A stretch of 64,000 nucleotides of DNA from Ruegeria sp. HKCCD8929. GTDB taxonomy: Bacteria > Pseudomonadota > Alphaproteobacteria > Rhodobacterales > Rhodobacteraceae. The position numbers were made by a program, and so were the translations under genes. Location: assembly GCF_013031405.1 (NCBI RefSeq), contig NZ_WPZY01000001.1, positions 62,001 through 126,000 of the forward strand, read 5' to 3'. Shown in pieces: positions 41,651 through 49,442 of this stretch (position 1 is its first letter; the number at the start of each line of letters is the position of its first letter). Below the pieces are notes generated by a model. It did no database searches. It was given only the letters and a program-made list of their open reading frames with translations, and was not told the DNA's origin.

Positions 41651-42469
41651 ATGGGGTTTCCCGGCACCTGGATGACGGAAAGCGAAAGCGTGGTTTACCG
41701 CGTGGTGCCGAAATGTGCTTGCTCGACCATCGGCCAGATCATGTTCTACTCGGACCATGGCACGTTCTTTGAGGGCGACATTCACGACGCGCAGTCGGGG
41801 ATGCATAAGTGGGCGCTCGAGAACAGCCAGGATCTGATCACCCGGAATGTGCAGTCGCACAAGTCCTATGCGTTTACCTGCGTGCGCAACCCGTATACCC
41901 GCATCCTCAGCTCCTTTTTTGACAAGATCTGTGGCATTCAGCGCAACGGCAAACGGTATCGCGGCAATCTGGTGCCAACGCTGATCTACAATTACGGGAT
42001 CGAGGTCGGCGGTGATGACGGCAAGCAGGAGTTCGATCAGATAAAGAGCTTCCGGCGGTTTTTGCTGTTTGCCCGCGACACCATCCGGTGGCGGCGTCCC
42101 ATGGACCCGGATATCCACTGGTCGGCCATGTCGGGCCATGTTGCGACCTTTATCGCCAATGGTGGGCAGTATGACCGGATTTTCTGGACCGAGGCGTTCA
42201 ACGACGGCATGCAGGATGTCCTTGATCACATCCAGACGCCGCACTCGGTGGACCTGAAAGAGATCCCCCGCTTCAACGAATCAGAAGGCCACGGTCCCAC
42301 GCGGGCGCATCCGGTCGAGGACTATTTCGATGATCTGTCGATGCATCTGGTCTACGAGATCTACAAACGCGATTTCGAGCTGTTCAAATACGATTTCGAG
42401 AACCCCGGGAACAAGATGCCCATCGGCGAGATTGACCTGGACGAAGTGCACGCGAAGCTGGGCGAATAA
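41651..42469 (+). CDS. Carbohydrate sulfotransferase (sulfotransferase family 2 type)
   Basis: The 272-aa protein has both PAPS-binding motifs: VPKCACSTIGQIMF near residue 18 (5'-phosphosulfate loop) and FTCVRNPYTRILSSFFDK near residue 75 (3'-phosphate site). This is the pattern of HNK-1/chondroitin-type sulfotransferases. It would transfer sulfate from PAPS to a sugar hydroxyl. It has no signal peptide, so it should act in the cytoplasm on precursors. AAGGAGG precedes ATG 41651. The divergent glycosyltransferase is the likely functional partner. Confidence 0.9.
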   Translation: MGFPGTWMTESESVVYRVVPKCACSTIGQIMFYSDHGTFFEGDIHDAQSGMHKWALENSQDLITRNVQSHKSYAFTCVRNPYTRILSSFFDKICGIQRNGKRYRGNLVPTLIYNYGIEVGGDDGKQEFDQIKSFRRFLLFARDTIRWRRPMDPDIHWSAMSGHVATFIANGGQYDRIFWTEAFNDGMQDVLDHIQTPHSVDLKEIPRFNESEGHGPTRAHPVEDYFDDLSMHLVYEIYKRDFELFKYDFENPGNKMPIGEIDLDEVHAKLGE

Positions 42470-42510
42470 AACTCCGGTTCGCCGATCTGCTGCACATTCA
42501 GGCAATTGTT

Positions 42511-42660
42511 GGCGGGAGCGGGCCCCCGAGGGCTCCCGCCCGTCGTCAGGTATCTTGCGATACCCTCCTCCCGTTGGGCCCGGCACCGCGCAAAAGCGCG
42601 GTGCCGGGCCCAAGTCCGCAAGGGGTGTCGGCGTCAGCCGGCGACACGCGGCGGGCACGG
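42511..42660. repeat. Cluster of strong perfect hairpins downstream of ilvD
   Basis: Three hairpins follow each other in a gene-free region. GGCGGGAGC (42511-42519) pairs with GCTCCCGCC (42532-42540). GGTATC-TTGC-GATACC is at 42549-42564. An 18-bp perfect stem with an AAAA loop runs over 42574-42613. A weaker fourth (GTGTCG...CGACAC) lies near 42626-42648. None has a proper T-tract on either strand. It is either a compound repeat element or a structured RNA; part may help to end ilvD or sulfotransferase transcripts. Confidence 0.75.
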
Positions 42661-42739
42661 GAGCGCTATAGCCCTTGAAAGAACCGCCGGGTTGGTGAAG
42701 CGAAATCGGCCCGCGACCTGGGCGGGCCGGTATCCGAGA

Positions 42740-44572
42740 TCAGACCTGACGCACGGCCCCTTTTGCCGCGCTGGTCGCCAGTTTGGCGTAAGCCTTGAGC
42801 GCGGTGGACACCTTGCGTTTGCGCGGCGCAGCCGGGTGCCACCCCTTTTCGTCCTGAGCCTTGCGGCGTGCCTCAAGCTCGGCGTCATCCACGGCCAGGT
42901 GAATGGACCGGTTCGGAATGTCGATTTCGATCGTGTCGCCGTGATGAACCAGACCGATCAGGCCACCCTCGGCCGCCTCGGGAGAGACATGGCCGATCGA
43001 CAGGCCCGATGTGCCGCCCGAAAAGCGCCCATCGGTCAGAAGTGCGCAGGCTTTGCCCAGACCTTTGGATTTCAGGTAGCTGGTGGGATAGAGCATCTCC
43101 TGCATCCCCGGACCGCCGCGCGGCCCCTCATAGCGGATCACGACCACATCGCCCGCCTTGACCTTGCCGGTCAGGATGTCGCTGACGGCCTGATCCTGGC
43201 TTTCGCAGACATAGGCCGAGCCGGTGAATTTCAGGATGTTTTCATCCACGCCCGCTGTTTTCACGATGCAGCCATCGCGCGCGATATTGCCGAACAGAAC
43301 CGCCAGACCGCCATCCTGGCTGAAGGCGTGCTCCTTGGAGCGGATCACGCCACCTTCTCGGTCGGTGTCCAGCTCTTTGTACCGGTTCGACTGGCTGAAC
43401 GCCTGTGTTGTCCGCACGCCGCCGGGGGCGGCCTTGAACAGGTCCTGCGCTTTGGGGTTGTTGGCGATCTTGATGTCCCAATTGGCAATCGCCTCGCCCA
43501 TCGTAGCCGAATGCACCGTGCTGCACTCCTCATGCAGCAGGCCGGCCCTGCTGAGCTCGCCGAGGATCGAGAAGATGCCACCGGCGCGGTGGACGTCTTC
43601 CATATGCACGTTCTCAATGTTGGGCGCGACCTTGCACAGGCAGGGCACCCGGCGGCTGAGGCGGTCCATGTCGCTCATGGTGAAATCAACGCCGCCTTCG
43701 TGAGCGATGGCCAGCAGGTGCAGCACCGTGTTGGTTGACCCGCCCATGGCGATGTCCAGGCTCATTGCGTTCTCAAACGCGTCGAAGGTCGCGATCTCGC
43801 GTGGCAGAAAGCCTTTCTCGTCCAGATCATAATGACGCTTGGTGATCTCGACGATCCGACGGCCGGCCTCCAGGAACAGCTCCTTGCGGTCCGCGTGCGT
43901 GGCCAGGGTCGAGCCGTTGCCCGGCAGCGCCAGACCCAGTGCTTCGGCCAAGCAGTTCATCGAGTTCGCGGTGAACATGCCCGAGCACGACCCGCAGGTG
44001 GGGCAGGCGTTCTCTTCGATGTGCTGGACTTGCTCGTCGGTGTATTTGTCGTCCGCTGCGGCCACCATTGCGTCCACAAGGTCGATTTTCTTGGCATCCA
44101 GATCGGCGATGTCGATCTTGCCGGCCTCCATCGGCCCGCCCGAGACGAAGATGGCCGGGATGTTCAGGCGCATGGCGGCCATCAGCATGCCCGGGGTGAT
44201 CTTGTCGCAGTTCGAAATACAGACCATCGCATCGGCGCAGTGTGCGTTGACCATATATTCGACGCTGTCCGCGATGACCTCGCGCGAAGGCAGCGAATAC
44301 AGCATTCCGTCATGCCCCATGGCGATGCCGTCATCCACCGCAATGGTGTTGAACTCTTTGGCGACACCGCCTGCGGCCTCGACCTCGCGCGCGACCATCT
44401 GGCCCAGATCCTTCAGGTGAACGTGACCCGGCACGAATTGGGTGAACGAGTTGACGATAGCAATGATCGGCTTGCCGAAGTCGTCGTCGCCCATACCGGT
44501 GGCGCGCCACAGGCCGCGGGCACCGGCCATGTTGCGGCCATGGGTAGAGGTTCTGGATCGGTACAATGGCAT
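42740..44572 (-). CDS. ilvD: Dihydroxy-acid dehydratase
   Basis: IlvD dehydrates 2,3-dihydroxyisovalerate and its methylvalerate analogue to 2-keto acids for valine, isoleucine and leucine. The 610-aa protein has the iron-sulfur ligands and active-site motifs [22 protein letters not shown] and [19 protein letters not shown] and the C-terminal [23 protein letters not shown] with its catalytic Ser. It starts near a long inverted repeat that lies between it and a divergent XRE-cupin regulator. With leuBCD it is the second branched-chain amino-acid locus in the window. Confidence 0.97.
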   Translation of the reverse strand: MPLYRSRTSTHGRNMAGARGLWRATGMGDDDFGKPIIAIVNSFTQFVPGHVHLKDLGQMVAREVEAAGGVAKEFNTIAVDDGIAMGHDGMLYSLPSREVIADSVEYMVNAHCADAMVCISNCDKITPGMLMAAMRLNIPAIFVSGGPMEAGKIDIADLDAKKIDLVDAMVAAADDKYTDEQVQHIEENACPTCGSCSGMFTANSMNCLAEALGLALPGNGSTLATHADRKELFLEAGRRIVEITKRHYDLDEKGFLPREIATFDAFENAMSLDIAMGGSTNTVLHLLAIAHEGGVDFTMSDMDRLSRRVPCLCKVAPNIENVHMEDVHRAGGIFSILGELSRAGLLHEECSTVHSATMGEAIANWDIKIANNPKAQDLFKAAPGGVRTTQAFSQSNRYKELDTDREGGVIRSKEHAFSQDGGLAVLFGNIARDGCIVKTAGVDENILKFTGSAYVCESQDQAVSDILTGKVKAGDVVVIRYEGPRGGPGMQEMLYPTSYLKSKGLGKACALLTDGRFSGGTSGLSIGHVSPEAAEGGLIGLVHHGDTIEIDIPNRSIHLAVDDAELEARRKAQDEKGWHPAAPRKRKVSTALKAYAKLATSAAKGAVRQV

Positions 44573-44616
44573 GATGCTGTTTCCCTTTTGCCCCGGTTGC
44601 GATATTCGGGATGCGG

Positions 44617-44653
44617 ACGTTATAGCGCACGTAGCACATGTGCGTTATAACGT
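44617..44653. promoter_or_regulatory. Long inverted-repeat operator between ilvD and the XRE-cupin gene
   Basis: Two 14-bp arms, 44617-44630 (ACGTTATAGCGCAC) and 44640-44653 (GTGCGTTATAACGT), are inverted repeats with one mismatch and a 9-nt spacer; a GCACATGTGC palindrome sits in the middle. It lies 45 nt upstream of ilvD and 33 nt upstream of the regulator, ideal for joint control by the XRE-cupin protein. Confidence 0.75.
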
Positions 44654-44685
44654 ACAGGAGAATTTGCAAGCGCAGGCATGGAAAC

Positions 44686-45252
44686 ATGACGAATACGGGC
44701 GACATTACACTGAAGCTAAGGGATGTAAGGGCAGCCTCGGGGCTGAGCCTGTCGAAGGTCGCCGAGCTGACCGGTGTCAGCAAAGCCATGCTGGGTCAGA
44801 TTGAACGCGGCGAATCGAGCCCGACGATTGCGACCCTGTGGAAGATCGCCAAGGGGTTCCAATTGCCGCTGAGTGCTCTGATCGGCACGTCAGCGATGCG
44901 CGATCCGGCTGATGCATCTGTGTTTCGAACGGTGACCTTTCCCGGCAGTATCGAGGTCAAGATTGTCTTTCCCTTTGACCCGGCTTTGGGGGCTGAAACG
45001 TTTCACGTCGAGCTTGCCCCGAACCAGAGCCACGAGTCCGCCGCCCATGCCGCCGGTGTGACGGAAGAGGTCTTTGTGCTCAACGGAGCGATGGACATCC
45101 TGCGGGATGGGGAATGGGCGCCTCTGCAGGCGGGGCAGGGATTGCGCTTTGCCGCCGACCTGCCGCACGGCTACCGCGCGGGTGAAGCGGGTGCGGCTTT
45201 CCTCAATATGCATCACTATCCGCAGCAGGTGCGGGCGGTGGCCGAGGCCTGA
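44686..45252 (+). CDS. XRE-family regulator with C-terminal cupin domain
   Basis: A 188-aa protein with an N-terminal Cro/C1-type helix-turn-helix (residues about 8-62, LRDVRAASGLSLSKVAELTGVSKAMLGQIERGESSPTIATLWKIAKGF) and a C-terminal cupin barrel (EEVFVLNGAMDILRDGEWAPLQAGQGLRFAADLPHGYRAG). Such proteins sense a small molecule in the cupin and repress nearby catabolic or transport genes. ATG 44686 is the best start. It is divergent from ilvD with an inverted-repeat operator between, so self-control and possibly ilvD control are likely. The ligand is unknown. Confidence 0.92.
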   Translation: MTNTGDITLKLRDVRAASGLSLSKVAELTGVSKAMLGQIERGESSPTIATLWKIAKGFQLPLSALIGTSAMRDPADASVFRTVTFPGSIEVKIVFPFDPALGAETFHVELAPNQSHESAAHAAGVTEEVFVLNGAMDILRDGEWAPLQAGQGLRFAADLPHGYRAGEAGAAFLNMHHYPQQVRAVAEA

Positions 45253-45326
45253 GGCCAGCACCGGTTGCCCTGGAGTGAAAGGACCGGTATCCGGGGCCTC
45301 TGAATTCATTATGCCGGAGCTCAGAA

Positions 45327-45596
45327 ATGGCCGCCTTTATTGACACCCTCACACTGGCCGATGCCGTGGGTTCCTTTGGTGCGCTGATCGTTGTGGCGGC
45401 TTACTTTGCGACGCAAATGCGGATCATGAATTCCGAGGATCTGGCCTTTCCGGTCCTGAACCTGCTGGGCTCGGTGCTGATCGTCTATTCGCTGCTACAG
45501 AACTTCAATCTGGCGTCGATGCTGATCGAAAGCTTCTGGATCGCGATCAGCCTGCTGGGGATCGTCCAGCATGTCCGGGCACGCCGCGCCCGATGA
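45327..45596 (+). CDS. Small membrane protein of the CBU_0592 type
   Basis: An 89-aa protein with three hydrophobic helices ([53 protein letters not shown]) and a basic C-terminus. The pattern fits the small family labelled CBU_0592 in databases, which has no known function. It lies 74 nt after the XRE-cupin gene and 100 nt before smpB. Confidence 0.75.
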   Translation: MAAFIDTLTLADAVGSFGALIVVAAYFATQMRIMNSEDLAFPVLNLLGSVLIVYSLLQNFNLASMLIESFWIAISLLGIVQHVRARRAR

Positions 45597-45696
45597 CCCG
45601 TGGCATGCCGGCTTCGCCACGTCCGGCCCGCATTGCCTGCCGAAAGCGCCAACGCCCGCTTGCATGGCCCCCAAAGGGCGCATACATCTGCGCCCC

Positions 45697-46170
45697 ATGG
45701 CCAAGCAGAAGACAGACCCGAACTACAAGGTGATCGCCGAAAACCGGCGGGCCCGTTTCGACTACGCGATCGAGGAGGACCTCGAATGCGGCATCGTGCT
45801 GCACGGGTCCGAGGTCAAGGCCCTGCGCGCCGGAGGCTCGAACATCGCCGACAGCTATGCGGCGGTCGAAGAGGGCGAGCTGTGGCTGGTTAACTCCTAC
45901 ATTCCGCCCTACGAGCAGGCCAAGGTCTTCAAGCATGAGGAACGGCGGCGGCGCAAACTGCTGGTCTCACGCAAGGAAATGTCGAACCTGTGGAACGCCA
46001 CCCAGCGCAAGGGCATGACGCTGGTTCCGCTGGTGCTGTATTTCAACCACAAGGGCCTGGCCAAGGTGAAGATTGGCATCGCCAAGGGTAAGAAGACCCA
46101 CGACAAGCGCGAGACTCAGGCCAAACGCGACTGGTCGCGGCAGAAACAGCGGCTGTTGAAGGATCACTGA
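45697..46170 (+). CDS. smpB: SsrA-binding protein SmpB
   Basis: SmpB binds tmRNA and brings it to stalled ribosomes for trans-translation. The 157-aa protein has the OB-fold core ([63 protein letters not shown]) and the basic C-terminal tail with [29 protein letters not shown] 45697 gives the family length; in-frame codons upstream are not conserved. The tmRNA gene ssrA itself is not in the window. Confidence 0.97.
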   Translation: MAKQKTDPNYKVIAENRRARFDYAIEEDLECGIVLHGSEVKALRAGGSNIADSYAAVEEGELWLVNSYIPPYEQAKVFKHEERRRRKLLVSRKEMSNLWNATQRKGMTLVPLVLYFNHKGLAKVKIGIAKGKKTHDKRETQAKRDWSRQKQRLLKDH

Positions 46171-46174
46171 CCCT

Positions 46175-46573
46175 TCAGCGCTGGCGTCGGATGTGATCCG
46201 TCAGGCCCTGGATATAGCTGTCCCACCCGGCATCGTGCATCTTGGCTCTGTCTTTGGACAGGAAGCCCCGGTGAGACAGGCGCAGTCGGGTTTGGGGGCC
46301 GTCACTTTGGAACGTGACATCAATGACGGTCACCTCGCCGTCGCCGTTCCATTCCCATGTATAGACCAGTCGATCATTCGGTTGGACCAGGTGAAACCGG
46401 CCACGGTTGCTGGCCCCGCCATCGGGTCCATCGATGAACAGCTCATAGCACCCGCCCGGAACCGGCTCGATGTTCATGCGGCTGGCCGGAGGGATTGCGG
46501 TTTCGGATGAAACCCAGGCCGTGAAGACCTCGGAAACCGGGAAGGGCAGTTCGTATTCCTTGTCGATATTCAT
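46175..46573 (-). CDS. SRPBCC/AHSA1 (START-like) domain protein
   Basis: A 132-aa single-domain protein: NIDKEYELPFPVSEVFTAWVSSETAIPP at the N-terminus, GGCYELFIDG, LVYTWEWNGDGEVTVIDVTFQ and a C-terminal GWDSYIQGLTDHI helix are the AHSA1 pattern. Such domains bind hydrophobic ligands or assist stress proteins; no enzyme role is implied. ATG 46573 is the first sensible start, since the open frame further upstream has no domain-like sequence. Its stop is 4 nt from the convergent smpB stop. Confidence 0.88.
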   Translation of the reverse strand: MNIDKEYELPFPVSEVFTAWVSSETAIPPASRMNIEPVPGGCYELFIDGPDGGASNRGRFHLVQPNDRLVYTWEWNGDGEVTVIDVTFQSDGPQTRLRLSHRGFLSKDRAKMHDAGWDSYIQGLTDHIRRQR

Positions 46574-46915
46574 GCGGGCACCAGAGAATGGGATAACCCT
46601 ATTGTCAGGTAGCGCGCCGCGTTGGGTCAATACTCGCGCGGTTCTACGGCCATGCCGATGGCCCGGAATCAAGGGCGAAGCCCGCCGGGCCACCCCTTCC
46701 TCCCCGTCGCATCGAAGGTGCACCACTTTATGATTGGCGCGCCTCCGGCGTGACGGAGGGCGCATTGGCGAAGCCTCACACCACTCATCAGTCGTTCGGT
46801 GTTTTTGAGATAAAGAGCCGACCACGCGCGGTGCGAGCGCCCACCCGAGGGAGGGCGCGGCCCTCCGTTGGACAAGAGATGTGAGAGTCCTTTGGAGCCA
46901 ACCGGCCTTCACAAG
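46574..46915. other. Gene-free region with repeat-like sequence
   Basis: No credible gene is seen. The stretch contains several short G+C-rich inverted repeats, such as GGGCGAAGCCCGCC near 46671-46688, a GCGCCTCCG/CGGAGGGCGC pair near 46740-46765, and a repeated GGAGGGCG-type motif near 46850. It has the look of a Roseobacter intergenic repeat or a decayed element. The frame running through it on the minus strand is Arg-rich and not protein-like. Confidence 0.4.
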
Positions 46916-46940
46916 AAAAGGGCCGCGTCGTCAGCGGCCC
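46916..46940 (-). terminator. Terminator of the gpmI-envC-ctpA operon
   Basis: On the minus strand a 7-bp stem GGGCCGC/GCGGCCC with a 7-nt loop is followed by TTTTC. It lies 28 nt beyond the ctpA stop. Confidence 0.85.
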
Positions 46941-46967
46941 TTGCCTCAACTCGGTTCGACTGTGGAT

Positions 46968-48302
46968 TTACTCAGGTGTACCAAAGGCCGAGAGACCCTT
47001 GAGGATGTCGATGGCGTAGGCCAACTGATAATCCTCCTCGCGCAGCTCGGCGGTGGCTTCAGCCTTGGCACGGTCCTCTTCGATCTGGCGGATTTCATCC
47101 TCGCTGAGGCTGTCATTGTTCAGACGTCCGCGCAGATCGGCCTCGGAGCGGGTGCGGGGCGAGTTTGCCTCCTCTTCCTCCTCTTCGGGACGGCGGCGCG
47201 GTTGTTCCACCACGATATCGGGGCTGACACCCAGCGCCTGGATCGACCGGCCCGACGGCGTGTAATAGCGCGCGGTGGTCAGACGCATCGCGCCTTCACC
47301 CCGCAACGGCATCACGGTCTGAACCGACCCCTTGCCAAAGCTCTTGGTGCCCACAACGATCGCGCGGCGGTGATCCTGCAGCGCGCCGGCCACGATCTCG
47401 GAGGCCGAGGCAGACCCGCCATTGATCAGCACCACGACCGGCTTGCCCTGGGCCAGATCGCCCGGTTCGGCGTTGAAGCGCTCGCCGTCCGCCGGGTTGC
47501 GGCCCCGGGTCGAGACGATCTCGCCTTCCTCAAGAAACGCGTCCGACACCTTGATCGCCTGGGTCAGCAGACCGCCCGGGTTGTTGCGCAGATCCAGCAC
47601 CACGCCGTTGATCTTGTCGATGCCACCGGCCTCTTCGACCTGTTTGTCCAGACCCTCTTTCAGGTTGGGATAGGTCTGGTCGTTAAAGGTGGTGACGCGC
47701 AGTACAACGCTGGTGCCTTCGGTGCGCGCGCGCACGGCGGTCAGCTTGATGGTGTCGCGGATGATCGAGACGTCGAAGGGCTCCTGCTCGCCTTCGCGGA
47801 CAACGGTGATGATGATCTCGGACCCGACCGGGCCGCGCATCAGTTCAACCGCCTTGTCCAGCGTCAGGCCCAGAACGCTTTCGCCGTCCACATGGGTGAT
47901 GAAGTCCCCGGCCTCGATCCCGGCCTCATCGGCAGGGGTGCCGTCGATGGGCGAGACCACCTTGACGAAACCTTCTTCCTGCGTGACCTCGATGCCCAAA
48001 CCGCCGAATTCGCCCCGGGTCTGCACCCGCATCTGCTCGGCATCGTCCGGCGACAGATAGCTCGAATGCGGATCGAGCGAGGTCAGCATCCCGTCGATGG
48101 CCGCCTCGATCAGCTCATCCGCGCCGACCTCTTCCACATATTGCGCGCGGATGCGCTCGAAAATATCGCCGAACAGATCAAGTTGTTCATAGACCCCGGC
48201 ATTGGCCTTGGCTTCCTGCGCCACAAGCGGTCCTGCCACTTGCGTTGTGGCGATGATCCCCGCCAGTGTTCCGGCCAGTCCGGCCATCACGAATTTCTTC
48301 AT
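46968..48302 (-). CDS. ctpA: Carboxy-terminal processing protease CtpA (S41)
   Basis: A 444-aa periplasmic protease: an N-terminal signal or anchor (KKFVMAGLAGTLAGIIATTQVAG), a PDZ domain (GGLGIEVTQEEGFVKVVSPIDGTPADEAGIEAGDFITHVDGE) and the S41 core with VVLDLRNNPGGLL, catalytic Ser in INGGSASASEIVAGAL and catalytic Lys in VGTKSFGKGSVQT. The C-terminal tail is acidic with a run of six Glu (RRRPEEEEEEANSP). CtpA trims or degrades periplasmic proteins, often cell-wall hydrolases, and here lies just downstream of envC, a hydrolase activator. The gap to envC is 6 nt. Confidence 0.96.
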   Translation of the reverse strand: MKKFVMAGLAGTLAGIIATTQVAGPLVAQEAKANAGVYEQLDLFGDIFERIRAQYVEEVGADELIEAAIDGMLTSLDPHSSYLSPDDAEQMRVQTRGEFGGLGIEVTQEEGFVKVVSPIDGTPADEAGIEAGDFITHVDGESVLGLTLDKAVELMRGPVGSEIIITVVREGEQEPFDVSIIRDTIKLTAVRARTEGTSVVLRVTTFNDQTYPNLKEGLDKQVEEAGGIDKINGVVLDLRNNPGGLLTQAIKVSDAFLEEGEIVSTRGRNPADGERFNAEPGDLAQGKPVVVLINGGSASASEIVAGALQDHRRAIVVGTKSFGKGSVQTVMPLRGEGAMRLTTARYYTPSGRSIQALGVSPDIVVEQPRRRPEEEEEEANSPRTRSEADLRGRLNNDSLSEDEIRQIEEDRAKAEATAELREEDYQLAYAIDILKGLSAFGTPE

Positions 48303-48308
48303 GCTCGT

Positions 48309-49442
48309 TTATCCATCCTTATCGGTTCGGAACCACGTTTCGGGGTCCACCGGGCTGCCGCCCTCTCTGACCTCTATATAGAGCGTTTCTGACTGGCCAG
48401 TTCCAGTGCCATCACCGCTTGTTGACAGAATTGCGCCGATTTCCCGTGCGGCACCTCCCATCAGACCCACCGGACTGCCCGCCGGGATGACCTGCCCGGG
48501 GTCGCCGAACACCTCTTGCAGGCCGGACAGGACGAACAGCAGATCGGGTTGGGGTTCAAGGATGACCACATTGCCCAGATCCAAGAGCGGCCCACGATAT
48601 CGGATCGTGGCGGCGGTGGGCGAGGCCACCAGCGCCCGGGGTCGTGTGGCGAGGATCAGGCCCTGCCGCGTGATCCCGGCGGCATCGGCCTCACCGGCGC
48701 GATGCAGCAGCACGCCCTGCACCGGCAGCTCGATCTGCCCCCTCTGCGCAGAGACATCCGCATTGGTCGCCGCGATCTCGCCGTCTGCGGTCTCAGACAG
48801 GCCGCTGGCAAACCCGTCCAGCGTTTCGGTGGACGAGATCAGGATCGCGGTGCGCACCGGGTCCTCGGTAAAGCGGCGCGGCAGGTCGGTACGGTCGGCA
48901 ATGGCCTTGCTCAGTTCGGTGCGCGCCGTCTGCACCCCCGACAGCCCCTCTTCCAGCTTTTCTGCCGCGCTCTGCTGAAGCTGGCGCAGGGTGCGCACCT
49001 CTTCCAGATCGCGGGCAAGGCTCTGCACCTGAGCGTTCAGCCCAGGTGTGACCTCGGCCAGCATCATGCCCGACCGCGCCGCGCCCAGGGGCCCGGACGG
49101 ATGCAGCATCAGGATCGGTGGAGACGAGGTTTCGATGGTCTGCAGGATGCCCAGAAGCTGCGAGACCTCGCCTTCTCGTGCCCGCAATTCGGCGGTCAGT
49201 TGCGCCTCGCGGGTCGCGGCTTTGCGCAGGCCGTCGCGCATGGCGGCCAGACCGGCCTCATAGGCGCGGACGGTCGTGGTCAGCGCGCGCACCCGGTCGC
49301 GGGCGCTGTCGGCCTCGCTCAGCCCGATTGCCGCCTGTTCCAGCATCTGCGCCGCGGCCCGCGCGGCCTCACCAGGATCGGTCTGTGCGCTTGCGGCACC
49401 AGCCCACAGGGCCGCCGCAAGCAGGGCGCCGCGCATCGTCAT
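48309..49442 (-). CDS. envC: EnvC-like murein hydrolase activator, degenerate LytM domain
   Basis: The 377-aa protein has a signal peptide (RGALLAAALWAGAASA), a long coiled coil (about residues 25-210, LTTTVRAYEAGLAAMRDGLRKAATREAQLTAELRAREGEVSQLL) and a C-terminal LytM/M23-type domain. The zinc ligands expected in an active M23 peptidase are missing (VVILEPQPDLLFVL where an HxH should be), as in EnvC activators that switch on amidases during cell division. It overlaps gpmI by 4 nt and precedes ctpA by 6 nt on the same strand. Confidence 0.88.
   Translation of the reverse strand: MTMRGALLAAALWAGAASAQTDPGEAARAAAQMLEQAAIGLSEADSARDRVRALTTTVRAYEAGLAAMRDGLRKAATREAQLTAELRAREGEVSQLLGILQTIETSSPPILMLHPSGPLGAARSGMMLAEVTPGLNAQVQSLARDLEEVRTLRQLQQSAAEKLEEGLSGVQTARTELSKAIADRTDLPRRFTEDPVRTAILISSTETLDGFASGLSETADGEIAATNADVSAQRGQIELPVQGVLLHRAGEADAAGITRQGLILATRPRALVASPTAATIRYRGPLLDLGNVVILEPQPDLLFVLSGLQEVFGDPGQVIPAGSPVGLMGGAAREIGAILSTSGDGTGTGQSETLYIEVREGGSPVDPETWFRTDKDG

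Noticed and set aside
46574..46912. Long N-terminal extension of the START-like gene
   Set aside because: The extra 113 residues are Arg-rich and repeat-like; the domain begins at ATG 46573.
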